64,000 nt of DNA from Heterohyrax brucei (GCA_028571685.1 CM053141.1:71347833-71411832), one strand, 5' to 3'. Positions 31,791 to 43,920 are shown, counted from the stretch's first letter. The notes: generated from the sequence alone by a model not told the origin. A program made the numbers and translations.

Positions 31791-34394
31791 TTGATATTTT
31801 GTCAATAATAAAGCTATTATTTTAAAGTAGGATCTGTTGAATACAATTCAGTGAGGCTTGGGAATATAGCCACCAGTTCCTCTTTTGAAGAGTCACAAAT
31901 GGTAGATTCTGTTTTGTATTTATCACTGGTCGCAGACATTGCCTCTGGATTTCACAATATGGATTGCTCCCTTCCAGAACAAGACAGTTACTTGCCGTCC
32001 TATTTCTGGGTGACATCCCCTAGAGTCCTACGTGCCTTATCTTTTCAGCTGGTCATCTAGAAACTACCTATTATGAGGGAGAAAAATAGGCTAAGGATAG
32101 TACCTGAAAACACTCTGCAATACTCCCAATGGTTTTCTGTTTCTTTTTCCCTGAATGATGGATAAGCAAGCTACACCATGTTAAAGCGACAGGGAGAGTC
32201 TTTATAAACTTGGTTCAGTTCAAAAGGTTTATGGTACAAACACAGAGGCCACGATTCCTTCTGAAATACACCCAGTCTGTGAGTTATTTGTCACCAAAGT
32301 TGTCTTTGTTTAGACAGGATCACACTGTGCATATCTGAAGGAATAATATCTTCCAATGTTGTACGATTTAAGCTTTTGTTCAGTCAACACATGGTTACCT
32401 GGGGTTTAACATAGGGAGGAAAGATGAATTATGTCTTAAATGAGTATCCAATTATTGGGATTCAACTCTTGATTCCTCACTCTCCTCTCTTCATCTGAAT
32501 TTCTTTGTTTACTGTGTTATCTGTGAAACATAGTCATCTACTGTTATCAATTTTTCTTCTAGGAAAGGATGAATTCAACAGCTGAAGACAGTATTGTATC
32601 CACCTGTGTTTGGTAATTTTGACATATTTAAACACATTCTTCCATCTACAGGATGTAGGGAGGAGAGAGGTAACGAGATGTAGCACCTCTTTGTCTCATT
32701 AAGAAATATTGTCAGAATTTTTAAAAGGGGCTTCCCGTCTAGCCCTTTATGCTGTAAGTTAAGAAAGTGGATAAATCCCTGGGAAAAGCACAAGGAATTT
32801 TTTCCCCTCCAGGCATTCATTTGAGTTACAAAAGAAGAGCTGGATTCAATAAGATACAGGCGGCTGCAAGAGGGTTATTTAACTTAATATGGAAACATAT
32901 AAAATAATGGGAACTGGGTCAAAATGGCAAAAAGGATTAGGGCTTAAATGGAGACAGGCTTCCAGACAATGAGGGGAAGAGGCTCTGGCAGTAATAGTTA
33001 TCTATAAACCCCAAACCATCGGCTTCACGTCTGGCAGTGATTAAGAGGCCAAAGGAATACTGCAATGAATCAGATGAGGACAAAAATGGAAAAGAAAAGG
33101 TTTGATGGACTCTGGAATTGGCTGGCCTCACAGAGAAAGGGGAGGGTTTGCCAGAAGCTGTCCCTCAAGTGAGAAGGAGAAGGAGAGCCCCCTCACCAGC
33201 TTCTTTGTAGGTGGTCAATGGAATGACACCCAGGAGAAGGGACGGAAGACAGAGTAGCAGACCAAGAGAGTGGTGAGAGATGTGCACCCGTGATGATGCC
33301 CTTTTGAGGGGGAAGGTGCTGCTACTTCCCTTCAGGTACTCCAGTTTGCCTCCGTATGGGCCTTGAGGCCCACCTGTCATTGCCGATTACACGCATCTCC
33401 TTGAATGCAGACTCTAGGAAGGAGTTAGCCCTTCTGTAGTGTCCTTGTGAGGTACAACTCCTACATCTTTCTTTAGGTCTTACAACTGACCCTTTTGTCC
33501 CCAGCCTTTTTGCTTCCATAGGAGGCCAAATGCATTCCGACACGAGAGCCTTTTGGACTTCACCACTGGGCTCCCCAAGCCTGGCCAGTCTGTTCCGTTG
33601 TTTAACCAGGACACATACCAGTTGGGTTGAAGAGTGCAGCTGGATGCCTATCAAGGCTCATCTGGACTACAGCTGCAATGCATTTTTGGTATTTGTCTGC
33701 ATTAGCAAGGTTTTACTCATTCTGTGAGGCAGAGCAGAGATCCTTTCTTTACCATTCCTTTTGCAGAATATCATGTGCAAAAAGGCATCCAGTCAGCTCT
33801 CTAAGGTAGTTGGGATTCTACAGAACCACAGGGATAAACAGTAGAAAAGAGAACCCTGGGCTCAGATAGGCATGCTAGGTTCTGGAATTTGAATTCTAAT
33901 GTAGCTCTTTTTTTTCGGCATTTGAAATAAGCACAACACCCCGGGAAGGTGGGAATATCACAGTCTGTATGGTTCATTTGTCGAGTTAGTTAGCTCTCTG
34001 GAGGGGTGGGGGGACCTCTGAGGTCTCTGGAAGTAGCGGAGCAAATAGCAAACAGCTGAGTTCAGCAAGGTCCATTCTAAGGGAGAGGAAGTGATTCTTA
34101 CCTGTCATTGAGTTGCTTATAGTGTCCTCCACCAGGGAGGACTTTGGCATTGGCCTACACATTTCTAACTGTAAGGATGCACAGAGAAACCACCACAGTC
34201 AAGTTGCTCACATGGGCAAGTCTCCTGTTAGGACTTCATGGCACTTTACTGCCTATTGGTAGGACAACGGGTGTCATGATTCTGAGATTTCTTTCATGTT
34301 TGTCTTTCAGGACATTTCCTATCTCCCAAGATGTGTCTATGTGAGCTCAGCCATGCCTTTGAAAACTAAAGTTAATTCATACAATTAGAAATAA
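31791..34394. other. 2.6 kb without recognisable repeats or genes
   Basis: No SINE, LINE or LTR that I can name and no reading frame with a motif. Overlapping frames near 33.3-33.7 kb lack recognisable domains. Repeat-poor for this window. Confidence 0.4.
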
Positions 34395-34590
34395 GCACTG
34401 TTTGGGACATGCAGAGATATAATGGTGAACAAAACAGACATCAATTCTTGCCCTCAGGGCTCATACATTCCTGTGGGTTATCAGGCAAAGCACAAAAGAA
34501 ATGAAGTACTACTCAGATAGTATGATAGATGGTGATGAGTGCTGTGTAAAAGAAAAGCCAGGGGAGGTAAGTGGTATCAGGGTGTGGGTT
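34395..34590 (-). repeat. L2 3' end, antisense
   Basis: 'ggtgaacaaaacagacatca' then 'cttgccctcagggctcatac' and 'atggtgatgagtgctgtgta' match the antisense L2 3' UTR and its continuation. Confidence 0.7.
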
Positions 34591-34679
34591 ACAATTTAAT
34601 TGTCTTGACATATCCAGATGTCTGGCAATAAACAGATGTAATGTGGACATCTGAATGATTATTTTCAGTTATATTATAG

Positions 34680-34800
34680 ATATTCATTCTGTGTGAATAA
34701 TAATACTGTCTTAGATTTGTGTAGCACATTACGGTTTTCAAAGCACTTTCAAACATATTTACATAGGCTGTTGATACAGTCATCTCATGTTGATGAGCAG
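34680..34800. repeat. MIR-like fragment
   Basis: 'gtgtagcacattacggtttt' and 'caaagcactttcaaacatat' resemble the MIR3/L2-type core; decayed. Confidence 0.45.
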
Positions 34801-35037
34801 TTAGTTCCATTCAAATGTGGGTATGCACTGTATTAAATTTAGGCTTTAGAATGCAGTTGGGTAGCAAACCATCTCACCTTCTGAGTATCTTGTTGGCAAC
34901 TGCGTCAAGTCTTCTCTTAAGAACTCAAGGAGTTAGTTCTTAATCTGTAATGGCCTAGTGGATTCTCAAGAGGATCTGGAAGGAGTAGGATCTTGCTGAC
35001 ATCAGTTTAGTGGTAACATATTATCATATTAGTATTC

Positions 35038-35245
35038 AAAGGGCCCTGGCGGTGCAGTGTTAAGAGCTTGTCTGGGAACACAAAGGGTGGTGCTCTGAAT
35101 CCACCTGGTGGCTCTGTTTGGGAAAGACCTGGTGATCTGCTCCCATAAAGATAGCAGTGTAGAAAACCTTATAGGGAAGTTCTACTCTGTCATGTAGGGT
35201 CACTGTGAGTCAAAAATTAACTCAAGAGCAGCTAACCTACCAGGC
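35038..35245 (+). repeat. AfroSINE, sense
   Basis: Starts 'gggccctggcggtgcagtgt', a good head with the A box, and ends near 'caagagcagctaacct'. It carries the longer middle segment with 'agatagcagtgtag'. Confidence 0.88.
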
Positions 35246-35439
35246 TAATATGCATTCCTTCTTGATAATACATACAGCAGGCAATTAAGTGTCAGAGAGC
35301 CCCAGCAAGCTCTCACTGTCACTTAGATTGGGATATCTGACAACAGGTGTTTCCCCCCTCTAGACTCTAGCATCCCACCTGCAACTGTGGTATGCACCTG
35401 TCCTCGGTCACCCTATTTTCGTATTTGGTCCCCCCCACA

Positions 35440-35562
35440 AAAAATAATCCATTGAGGTTCCTTGGAACCATAGAGGTTCCAAGGAGCACCTGGTAGATTT
35501 GAACTGCCAACTTTCCTTTTAGCAGCTGTAGGACTTAACCACTACGCCACCAGGGTTTCCGT
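35440..35562 (-). repeat. AfroSINE, antisense, with a hairpin at its break
   Basis: The head half is well preserved ('gaactgccaactttcctttt', 'cactacgccaccagggtttc'). The 3' half is replaced by a short palindrome: arms ccttggaacc (35460-35469) and ggttccaagg (35475-35484), with 'gaggttcc' duplicated at 35454 and 35473. Confidence 0.85.
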
Positions 35563-35869
35563 ATCCAGTCCAGCTTCCCTATATGGGAAGCTCATCTCCT
35601 CACACCCCTCTAGCCGGGCTTCTCCTCTTAAGTCTTACAGCTTTGAATGTTCCTTAGATTCTGCTGCCATAGCCTATTCCCTCACACATTCGGAATCTAT
35701 CCATTCTTCCTGTCCTTCCTTCAATTTACTCTCGACCAGTTCAGCACCTACAGACCCGAGTCTCAGCAATCGTGATCACCTGCTGTGGTCACCTTGGTTT
35801 CACTGTTCTCTTCCTTCTGTTTGCTTTCCCATCCTCTCTGGGTCTAAACCTCGAAACAAACCTAGCTGA

Positions 35870-36330
35870 TACCGCTTTGCAGATTTCTGTTCCCTGTGCA
35901 CTTTGCTTGTCACCCCTTCTACCAGCCCCCAGTGAGGAGAGTCAGTTCCTCTTCTCACTCTGTTTTCTAGCTGTGACTCATCCTTCAAGCTCTTGCTCAA
36001 ATGCAGCCTCCTCAAAGACAGAATTACCAGATAAAAAGATATCCAGTTAAATTGAATTTTAGATAAACGAATCTTTATTTAATGTAAGAATATCCGTCAC
36101 ATTGGCAGGGACGCTCTTGTACTGAAACAAACAAAATTTGATTACCTGAAATTAAAATTCAACTGGGTGTTCTGTGTGCTTATTTGTTAAGCCAACCTTC
36201 CTCTAGGAAGTCTTCCCTGACTACTCTGTGCCTCCTAGAGCTCAGTGTCAGTGGAAGGCTGGGACCAATTATTCTCACCAGAGCACTTAGGCTTATATTC
36301 ACAGCCTCTAATCTTTTTACAAGAGTGTAG
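35870..36330 (+). repeat. L2 LINE 3' region, sense, interrupted by a palindromic element
   Basis: 'ccttcaagctcttgctcaaa' and 'tgcagcctcctcaaag' precede the inserted element. 'ctctaggaagtcttccctga' and 'ctactctgtgcctcc' follow it. Together they give the usual L2 order. Confidence 0.7.
36014..36195. mobile_element. palindromic non-autonomous DNA element, MER53-like
   Basis: Two arms of about 85 bp are reverse complements of each other (left: ccagttaaattgaattttag; right, reversed: cccagttgaattttaatttc). The structure and size, about 180 bp, fit the MER53 family, which is a name from memory. It is inserted in an L2. Confidence 0.65.
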
Positions 36331-36340
36331 AATGTAATTA

Positions 36341-36512
36341 ACTAGTTGCCTTCAAATCAATTCTGACTCATGACCACCTCATGTGTGCTTCGTAGTGGTT
36401 TTGATGGCTGATTTCTGGGAAGTAGATCACCAGGCACCTCTGAGTGAACTCACACTCCTGCTTTTGGTTAATGGCTGAATGTGTTAACTGTTGGAACCAC
36501 CAGGACTCTACA
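36341..36512 (-). repeat. AfroSINE, antisense
   Basis: Contains 'ttctgactcatgaccacc', 'gaagtagatcaccaggcacc' and the head-side 'ggaaccaccaggactct'. Confidence 0.85.
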
Positions 36513-36904
36513 GCGTAGCTAGTAAATTAAAAGCTAGTGGGTTATTTTTTGTATTCTTAAATGCACCTGTTCCTGAAAATAACACTGTAGCAGGAAGGTT
36601 GTAAGGGATGGTGAATCAAAGATAAAGGCAGTTCCCATTCTAAAGCAGCACCTTGCGCCTGCAGCGCCGCCAGCGTGTGAGTATGCTGTAGCGTGACATT
36701 TAGGGCGCTCGCTATGGAAAGACTTCTTGGAGGAACTAGCTTCCACAGAACGACTAGCCATGAGGAAGGTAGGAAGAGAGTCTTTCTCGGCAGAGAGAAA
36801 GAGATGCAGTCTGAAAAATGTCTATTGCTGTCCCAGGGGAAAATGAGTCTCACAGAATAACACAGTGGTGTGTTTGGAGACCTGGTTGTTAAAACATTTA
36901 CCAG
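36513..36904. other. no recognisable feature; small CpG cluster
   Basis: Around 36650-36715 several CpG dinucleotides occur within ~65 bp ('gcctgcagcgccgccagcgt'). This is too short to call a CpG island. Confidence 0.4.
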
Positions 36905-37560
36905 CCAACCACTGAAGACGAGGTTAGGAAGGTGGACAAAAATCAGATCACAGAGATTTTGTATGTTATACTTGAGAGGCTGAGATTTATTCTGAAAGCT
37001 GTGGAAACTACTGAACCACTAGACGTGGCATGTGCCGATTCACGTATCAGAAAGGTAACTCTGAGAGCAGATTCAGGGGAACAAAGCTGGCGGTGGGAGA
37101 TCAATTTGGACACAGTGTCATGATTCAGAGTAATGATGAGGAAGGTGGTTGGATTGTGGGGAGAATGGGGGTACATTCAAGAGATGTTAAGGGCATGAAA
37201 TCCACAGGACCCTGGTGGCCAAATTGAACATACAGGGTGATACCCATTGCCATTGTGGCTGAGTCAATCTCGACTGATAGTGACCGTGCGGGGCAGGGTA
37301 GGTCTGCCCTATACAGCTTCCAAAACTGTCACTCTTTAGGAAGCCACATCCTTTTCCTAAAAAGTGGCTTTTGGGTTTGAACCTCTGACCTTCTGGCTAG
37401 CAGCCAAGTGCTTAACTACTGCATCTCCAGGGCTTCTTTCTGCAGGGTGACAGAGTGGGAGAAATCAGCATTTCTGGCTTGGCAACAGGAGGGATAGTAG
37501 AGGCATCCATCACGCCTCTACTACAAGAAGATAAGCCGATTTCAGAGATGGGAATTCTGA
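36905..37560. repeat. ancient mammalian interspersed repeat, copy 3 of 3, split by a SINE
   Basis: 'gagatttattctgaaagctg', 'caaagctggcggtgggagat', 'aaattgaacatacagggtga' and, after the SINE, 'cagagtgggagaaatcagca' are in the expected order of the family seen at 28985 and 2650. Confidence 0.55.
37240..37437 (-). repeat. AfroSINE, antisense, inside the ancient repeat
   Basis: Starts 'acccattgccattgtggctg', ends 'ctgcatctccagggcttc'. The repeated 'cagggtga' on both sides (37232-37239 and 37444-37451) is a likely target-site duplication. Confidence 0.88.
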
Positions 37561-39710
37561 GGGTACACATATGGACATGTTTTATCTCACATTTGGCATT
37601 TATTGCATTTTTCTGCATTTTGTTAGTTGTATTTTTATGAACGGTGTTCTCTCCCCAGGTGGACTCTAATATTTCTGAGCCCTGGGACCATACTGAGAGG
37701 TGGGGGTTGGCCCAGAGCCTTGCACTCACTGCCGTTCACTGCAAATTTATCACGCGAGCTGCGATGCACGGGCCCTTCAGCTGAGCCTGGGTGCAGCTGA
37801 GGCTGGTATCTTCTGCACAGTTGAACCTGGCAGTGACTTTGAGCCAGGACGTAATTTCGACAGAAAGATGTGCTTCTCCTCTGAGGGAAGCAAAATACCC
37901 AACATGCCTTGTAGCCCAGCGGCAGGGAAGACCTGGTGTCATCCTCCATCGTCGCTAGAGGCTGCAGGTCAGAGGGTGATGACCAGTCCTTGAGAGACTC
38001 CGTGCTCTCGCTCCAAAACCCCATAAATCCTTCAGCTGACAGGAACTCCCTCCAGATTGAGAAAGCCCTGTGTATTTGTGAAATAAATGAGGGCAAAATG
38101 TACAGGGATTTCTGAGAAGAGTAAATGTGGCCTGAGCATGATCCCTGGGTGTTACTGTTCAGAAGAGCCTGCCTCTTTTTTTTTTTTTTCCTTTTCCCTC
38201 CCCTGAATAGTGTTCTTTGCTCTCAAGTTAACTCATGTGCTGGATTGGGTCCAAGTACATTTTGTTCCTTGATTTCCAGCCAGGCTTCTCCCTGTTGCGC
38301 TGCATTCTCTTCTTCGCTCCTCTCCTTCCCCTACCCCCTTCTCTCTTTTCATAGTCGTTTCAGCTTTTCCAGTGACTGACTTCATACAGAGCAAAAGCAG
38401 TCTGCTTAGGTAGGGTGTGCAGGGGAAGAGCAGCCCCCTACTCCTCTGTGAATGTCTAGACCCTCACTCTGCGAAGGCCTGCTAGTCCAGGTAACGTCTG
38501 AACCCGGCTGCAGCAGGGAGCGCTTGAACTCTGCGCCCTGCCAAATGATTTCCAGATGTGTAAACTCTAGCCTCCCTCTGTACTCTGACTGTAGCCTTGC
38601 CAACATACATCTGCAGATTTCTAGTGCACAGGAAACATGAAAAAGTATCTTGGACAACATCTGCTGTCTTTTCCCAGCTCTCCCGTTCTGCCTTCTTAGA
38701 CTTTGCCCTCTATTTCATCTCCCCCGCTAAATAAATTCATTAAAGAATTGATGCACAATGCTTTCTTGGCCCCCACATGCCAGCTCGCCTGTCTCATGCC
38801 ACAGCCTGTTCTTAGCTCTCTGGACGGTTGACCAAAGCACCATTAGAATTGTTAAGGAGCCTTATTGGACTTGCTGAAGGAGAAAAGAACCAACTTTTCA
38901 CTGCTGGGCTGGTGCTAGTCGTGGAACTGCAGAAGAAGAATTTGGCTGTCAGGAGGGCAGAGAAGGATCTAAGGATGAATACCCCAGTCTTCACTCAGAA
39001 TTTGCCGGCTCTCCTTTCTTGGGAGAAGCTGAAGTCTTCTTTTTAGGAAGTATCTTTTTCCGTAAATATTTGTCTTCTTGGAACTAACAAGGCAGGCTTC
39101 TATAAAATGGAAATTATTTATGGATATAGTGCCTGCCTCCCACTCACCTCAAGGCACAGCAACCATCAAGCTAAGAGGACAGAAAAAGACATTTTATAAA
39201 ATGTTACTTAGAGGAAGAGGAAATAGTCAGAGGTCCTTTAAATGAAGCAGATTTTTTACTGAAGCACTCACTCTCAGCTATGAAAATGATTTGGCTACAA
39301 TGTAAACACTTGACCCTGAGGTCAGACGTTCATTCTGCCCTTCTTCATTATGGACCCTAGAGGGTCTCCAGCTCCATGCCAGGGGCCAAGGAATGGAGCC
39401 AAGTCACAAATCTGGGGAAGGAAAAAATGGGTGCCATTGGAAGGCAGTTAAGGGAACCTGTAGGCTCAGTGGCCTGAGACAGTCACATTTACAGGCAATG
39501 GTCCCTGCTGGGACCTATCCTTGGCATGCATGTCCATATGAGCAGCAGAGCTAACTGGGTTAAAGAGAACTTTTTCTCTTTCTGTCAGTGGACTTTGGGT
39601 TTATGAACTAACTGAGACCTGGAACTGAGTTGAAGGATCGTAGTTTTTTTCACTGTAGCATCTGACTTAAGCTCTCTGCTTTCTAGCTTTATTTATTTCT
39701 AAACGCTATA
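37561..39710. other. 2.1 kb without recognisable repeats
   Basis: A 153-codon minus-strand frame (37635-38096) and overlapping plus-strand frames occur in a slightly GC-richer part. None shows a domain, and both strands being open suggests composition rather than coding. Confidence 0.4.
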
Positions 39711-39876
39711 ACCCAAACCAAACTCATTGTCATTGAGTCAGTTCTTACTTACAGTAGCCATGTAGGATACAATAGAACTGTTCCCACAGTGTTTCCGAGA
39801 AGTAGCTCGTGGATTCAACTTGCCAACCTTTTGGTTAGCAACCGAGCTCTTAGCCACTGTTCCGCCACAGCTTCCT
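39711..39876 (-). repeat. AfroSINE, antisense
   Basis: Runs from 'acccaaaccaaactcattgt' to 'gttccgccacagcttcc' and is full length. Confidence 0.9.
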
Positions 39877-39934
39877 TTACTGTATACAGTTGTCCATCTT
39901 CCTTGCCCCTTGGAAGATCACAATCTATATTAGA

Positions 39935-39993
39935 CGTCACCATGTGCTCCAATGAGTCAGAATTGACTCAGTGGCAATGTGTTTGGTTTTTAC
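39935..39993 (+). repeat. AfroSINE 3' tail, sense
   Basis: 'aatgagtcagaattgactca' and 'gtggcaatgtgtttggtttt' form an isolated 3' end, opposite in orientation to the copy 60 bp upstream. Confidence 0.8.
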
Positions 39994-40129
39994 GTGCTTC
40001 AAGCAAAGCACTGTCAGGTCACACTTGTGTAAAGCTGATCAAAGTCTGCAGTTTTTTCTGCAGCAATAGCTGGGTAATAGGTGGGAGTTGAGAGGATTTG
40101 AAATGAACGCAATGTGTGTCCGATATACC

Positions 40130-40739
40130 TGCACCAGGAGTCACATAGCCCCTTGGTGACTCCCACCTTTGGCCGTCCATAGCCTTATGTTATCTTGGCC
40201 TCTTGAGTAACATACTTCCAACCAAAAGAATACGGCAACTTTGAAGGTGACGGGTACCTTTGATCAGGCTATGAAACTTGTGGCTTCTATCTAGCTAGCA
40301 GGCCTTTGGCTGACTTTGATGAAGGAAGTTGCCATGTTAGAGATGCCTGGAGTGGTAAGGAACTGACAGGGACTTCAGGCCAGCAACCATCAGGGAACTG
40401 AGGCACTTTGACAGATAGTCATTGCTAAACTAAAAGTCCTGCCAACAACCACATGACTGAATTTGGGAGCAGATCCTGCCCTAGTTGAGCTTTCAGATGA
40501 GACTCTAACCTTTTCTGACACCTTGATTATAGACTTGTGAGACAGTAAACCTGAGAATTAGTTATGCTGGGCCTGAATTCCTGATCCCTAGAAACTGGGA
40601 GATACATATTTGTATAAATTTAGTAGCTTAAAACCATACATGCGTGGTTTTAAACATAAATCTCTGTAACAAATGTTAGGGTAATTTATTAGGATGACTG
40701 AGAACTCTGGTTTTTTAGTAAGCAGTAGATAACTAATAT
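40130..40739 (+). mobile_element. old LTR (ERVL/MaLR-like), sense
   Basis: 'ttgatgaaggaagttgccat', 'ctgccaacaaccacatgact' and 'ttgattatagacttgtgaga', then 'cctgatccctagaaactggg' and the ending 'agtagataactaata', follow the layout of a common mammalian LTR. The polyadenylation region is decayed. Family name not assigned. Confidence 0.6.
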
Positions 40740-40952
40740 CCTTACACATACTGTATCCTCATTATCTGACTCATGGTGGCCCAGTGTGTCATATTAGAAC
40801 CATGTTCCTGAGGGTTGTCAGTGGTTGATTTTTCAGAAGTTGATCACCAGACCTTTCATCCAAAGTGCCTTTGAGTGGAATTGAACCCCCAACCTTTTGG
40901 TTAGCATCCAAGTTCATTAACCACTTGCTGTTGAGACGATTCTGACTCATGT
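40740..40952 (-). repeat. AfroSINE, antisense, plus a second short 3' end
   Basis: The main copy runs from 'ttatctgactcatggtggcc' to 'aacttaaccac'-type head sequence (40922). It is followed directly by 'ctgttgagacgattctgact' (40927-40952), the start of another antisense copy. Confidence 0.8.
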
Positions 40953-42652
40953 AAGTGGAAGCCAACTTCCATTCTCTTGGAATAAAGGCACACATTTAAA
41001 CATTAACATTGTAGAACTAGACTGCATGGTTTGCATTTTATTATTCCCATGAACTCATGTCATTGAATTCACCCAGGAAATCAAAGCATTTAACTGAGTC
41101 TAGTCAGGCTGTCACGGATTGGGTGGGTAGATGTGTGCACCATTGGTGTGTCTCGCCAGCATTCTCCCAGTAAGTTGGTTTCATGGAAGTGGTTGTCTAA
41201 ACGTCACCCATTCCATTTTTCTACTTTTCTGACATATGTCCTGTACCTGCTGCTCTGTTGTAAGTAAAATTAGGTCAAAGGGCATGTTTGTCTTTGGTAC
41301 TGGATTAATGTGTCAAAGGAACATGGGGTGGGGTAAAGGAGAGACAAAATGACACTTTGAATGGACTCGTTTGTTATTTCTAGAATTTTTGGCAAATTCA
41401 AACATGTACATATGGCTGGGTAGGAGGATAATGAGCTAGGTAGCATACACTCGACTGAACAATCAGCTCCAGCAGTCATGTGGCTGTGGAGGAGTGTAGC
41501 CCCATGTTGTCATGATGGTTTTTGAACTGAGATTTGGGAACTCTTCAAAGTTGACTCCTTAATTAAAAAAAAAAAAAAAAATTCCAGCTGAACAAAAATG
41601 TGTCTGTAGGTCGATTTTGTCCTACAAGATGCCATTTTTGGGGAATCTGATATTGGAGTGTAGAGGAGGGGAGAAGGAATCAGCATTCACTGAGTGCTTA
41701 TGACTATTTGTTTTTTTTTTTTTAAAAAAAAACAGATCCTGGATGCCAGTATTTTCAATCTAATTTTTATGATGTAATAACTGAAACCCAGGGAGATTGT
41801 ATGATTGCTCTAAGGAATATAGTGGGGAAAAAAGTAGATAAATGTCCAAGTCGTCAGATTTTAAAATCTCTATTCTTTTCATTTTACCAATCCAAGGTCA
41901 TAGCTCATTCCATTATGCACAGTTATTTTAAGTTTCCTTGGAGAGAATGTTCCAGAACTGAAGTTAAAGTGCAATGTTCTTGTTTCTCTCCCAACTTTGT
42001 TACCCAGTAGTATTTCAGACAGACACACATTGACAATTGCTTGAGGAGTGTCTTTGGGGTGGTTTCCTGGTCAAAACTCGGTCACAGTGTGTGTCAAATG
42101 GCTTTCTTTCACCTGGAGGGGCACGGAGCACACACTTTTCCATTTTTATTTCTCCTGTAAAGGTCTGAACAATCACTTTTTAAGAACCATTATGAAGGAA
42201 GCTCAAAGGAGGGCAAAATTAGATCACAGGCCCAGAGTAGATGAACTGTTCTGCCGTGTGTCCTGTACCTGGCAATGCTTGTGATCTTGTTTATTATACC
42301 TCCTGTTTATAGTTTGTTCATTCCCCAAATTGCTCCCCCAGGACAGTCTGTGAGGTAGTGCTGATGGCTGGTTTGTGAAGTGGTGTGCACGGGGCTTCTG
42401 TAAACAGAAACAAAGCCAAGAGAGCGCAGACCCACCAGTAGTCAGTCACACTGGCTGCTGGTTCTCTTGTATTTTATAACCTGAAGTTTCTTTTTTTTAA
42501 GAAAAAAAAATGATTTCTTCTATTTATCCTCTCCCAAGTCTGTTCTTGATCACTTCAACTTCTCTTCATTGTTTCCACTGGGGCTTCACTAGTCTTCACT
42601 GGATGGGCAATAAGCAGCCTCCCAGTGGCTGACTCCTTGCTGGCCCCGCCCT
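40953..42652. other. mostly unique sequence with homopolymers and a weak MIR
   Basis: Contains an A run near 41565-41581, T/A runs near 41711-41734, and a decayed antisense MIR around 41680-41890 ('attcactgagtgcttatgac', 'ctgaaacccagggagattgt'). Nothing else is recognisable. Confidence 0.45.
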
Positions 42653-42752
42653 GCACACGCACACACACGTGCATGCAAGCACACATGCCTGCACGCACGC
42701 ACCCACACAGAGGTGCACAGACACACACAGGCAAAAACACAGACACACACTG
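42653..42752. repeat. CA-rich microsatellite
   Basis: Imperfect cacaca/cgcacg tract of about 100 bp. It generates long spurious Cys/Val- or His/Thr-rich frames in several registers. Confidence 0.9.
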
Positions 42753-43298
42753 GACTGTGATGATAAAAACAGGGAGACGATCCAAACAGCAGGCTGCCTG
42801 GCCACTGCAATCCCAGACCATTTCACACAGAATCTACTTCTGTGCCAAATTAGGTATTTCCACAACCTTCTATTACCATATTACTGTAATGTGATGTATT
42901 AGTTTCTTATGGCTGTCATAACAAATCATCATAAATTTGGTGGCTCACAACAACAGAATCTTTGAGAAAGACAGCATCTCTTTTATAACTCTGGAAGCCG
43001 GAAGTCGGAGATCAGTTCTACTGGATGAAAATTCAGGTGCCAGCAGGGCCGTGCTCACTGCAGGGGCTCTAGCAAAAGAAGCCATTCCTCATCTCTTCCG
43101 GTTTCAGGTACTTGGATTGGCAGCTGCATTACTGCAGTCTCTGCCCCTGTCCTCATATTACCTTCTCTGTGCGTCTCAAACTCCCTCTGCTTCTCTAACA
43201 CATGGGACTGCATTTAGGGTTCACTCAGATAATCTAGGAAAACACTCCTTTCAAAATCTTCAACTTAATCACTTACTTTGTCATACTAGGCAGCAGTC

Positions 43299-43915
43299 TT
43301 GCATTCCAATTACCAGTGATTATCGATGCATCCTGACTGCATGTTCAATCAATTTTGGACTCAGAAGCTGATAAAAGTCTTCAATTTCTTAATCTTTGGC
43401 CTTAGAGTTTGGCACCTAAATTTGAATAATAGTCATATAAACTGGCCTTCCTTATGCACATGTGGATATTACACAATTGCTGACAGCTTCGTGCTTCAGG
43501 ACTGACCTTGAAATGCTTTTGATGATGAAGGCAACATCATTCCTCTTCAAGGTGTCATTTCTGGCATGGCAGACAGTGTGATTGTTTCACTAAAAATGTC
43601 CAATACCAGTCCATATGAGCTCACTAGTGCCTAGGACATTGATGTTTATGCATTCCATTTCATTTTTGATGATTTCCTGTTTTCCTAGATTTGTACTTTG
43701 TACATTCCTCATTTCAACTATTGATGGATGCTTGCAGCTGTTTCTTCTCACTTTGAGTCATGCCACATCAGCAACGAAGGTCTTGAAGGCTTGACAACAT
43801 CTACATTATTAAGGTCGACTCCACTTGGGGGAGGCAGCTCTTCTCCAGTTATCTGTTGAGTGCCTTCTAACTGGGGGGTTCATTTTCCAGCAGTGTATCT
43901 GACAGTGTTCCACTG
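43299..43915 (-). mobile_element. RTE endonuclease-region fragment, inverted 5' part
   Basis: On the minus strand this encodes the apurinic-endonuclease region and 5' leader of the RTE ('attccaattaccagtgatta' is the reverse of the coding ITGDWN-type block, and 'gaagtcttcaatttc'-like sequence lies near 43375). It lies head to head with the 3' part starting at 43921. Confidence 0.8.
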
Positions 43916-43920
43916 CTGTT

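Noticed and set aside
36640-36720. CpG island or promoter
   Set aside because: Only a handful of CpGs within 80 bp; too short and with no transcript evidence.
37635-38096. 153-codon minus-strand frame as a gene
   Set aside because: No domain or splice context, and overlapping plus-strand frames of similar quality point to GC composition.
42555-42902. Cys/Val-rich or His-rich peptides near 42.6-42.9 kb
   Set aside because: They are translations of the CA microsatellite in several frames.
42937-43371. 144-codon plus-strand frame as a gene
   Set aside because: It runs across an antisense LTR and into antisense RTE sequence, so it is a chance frame.
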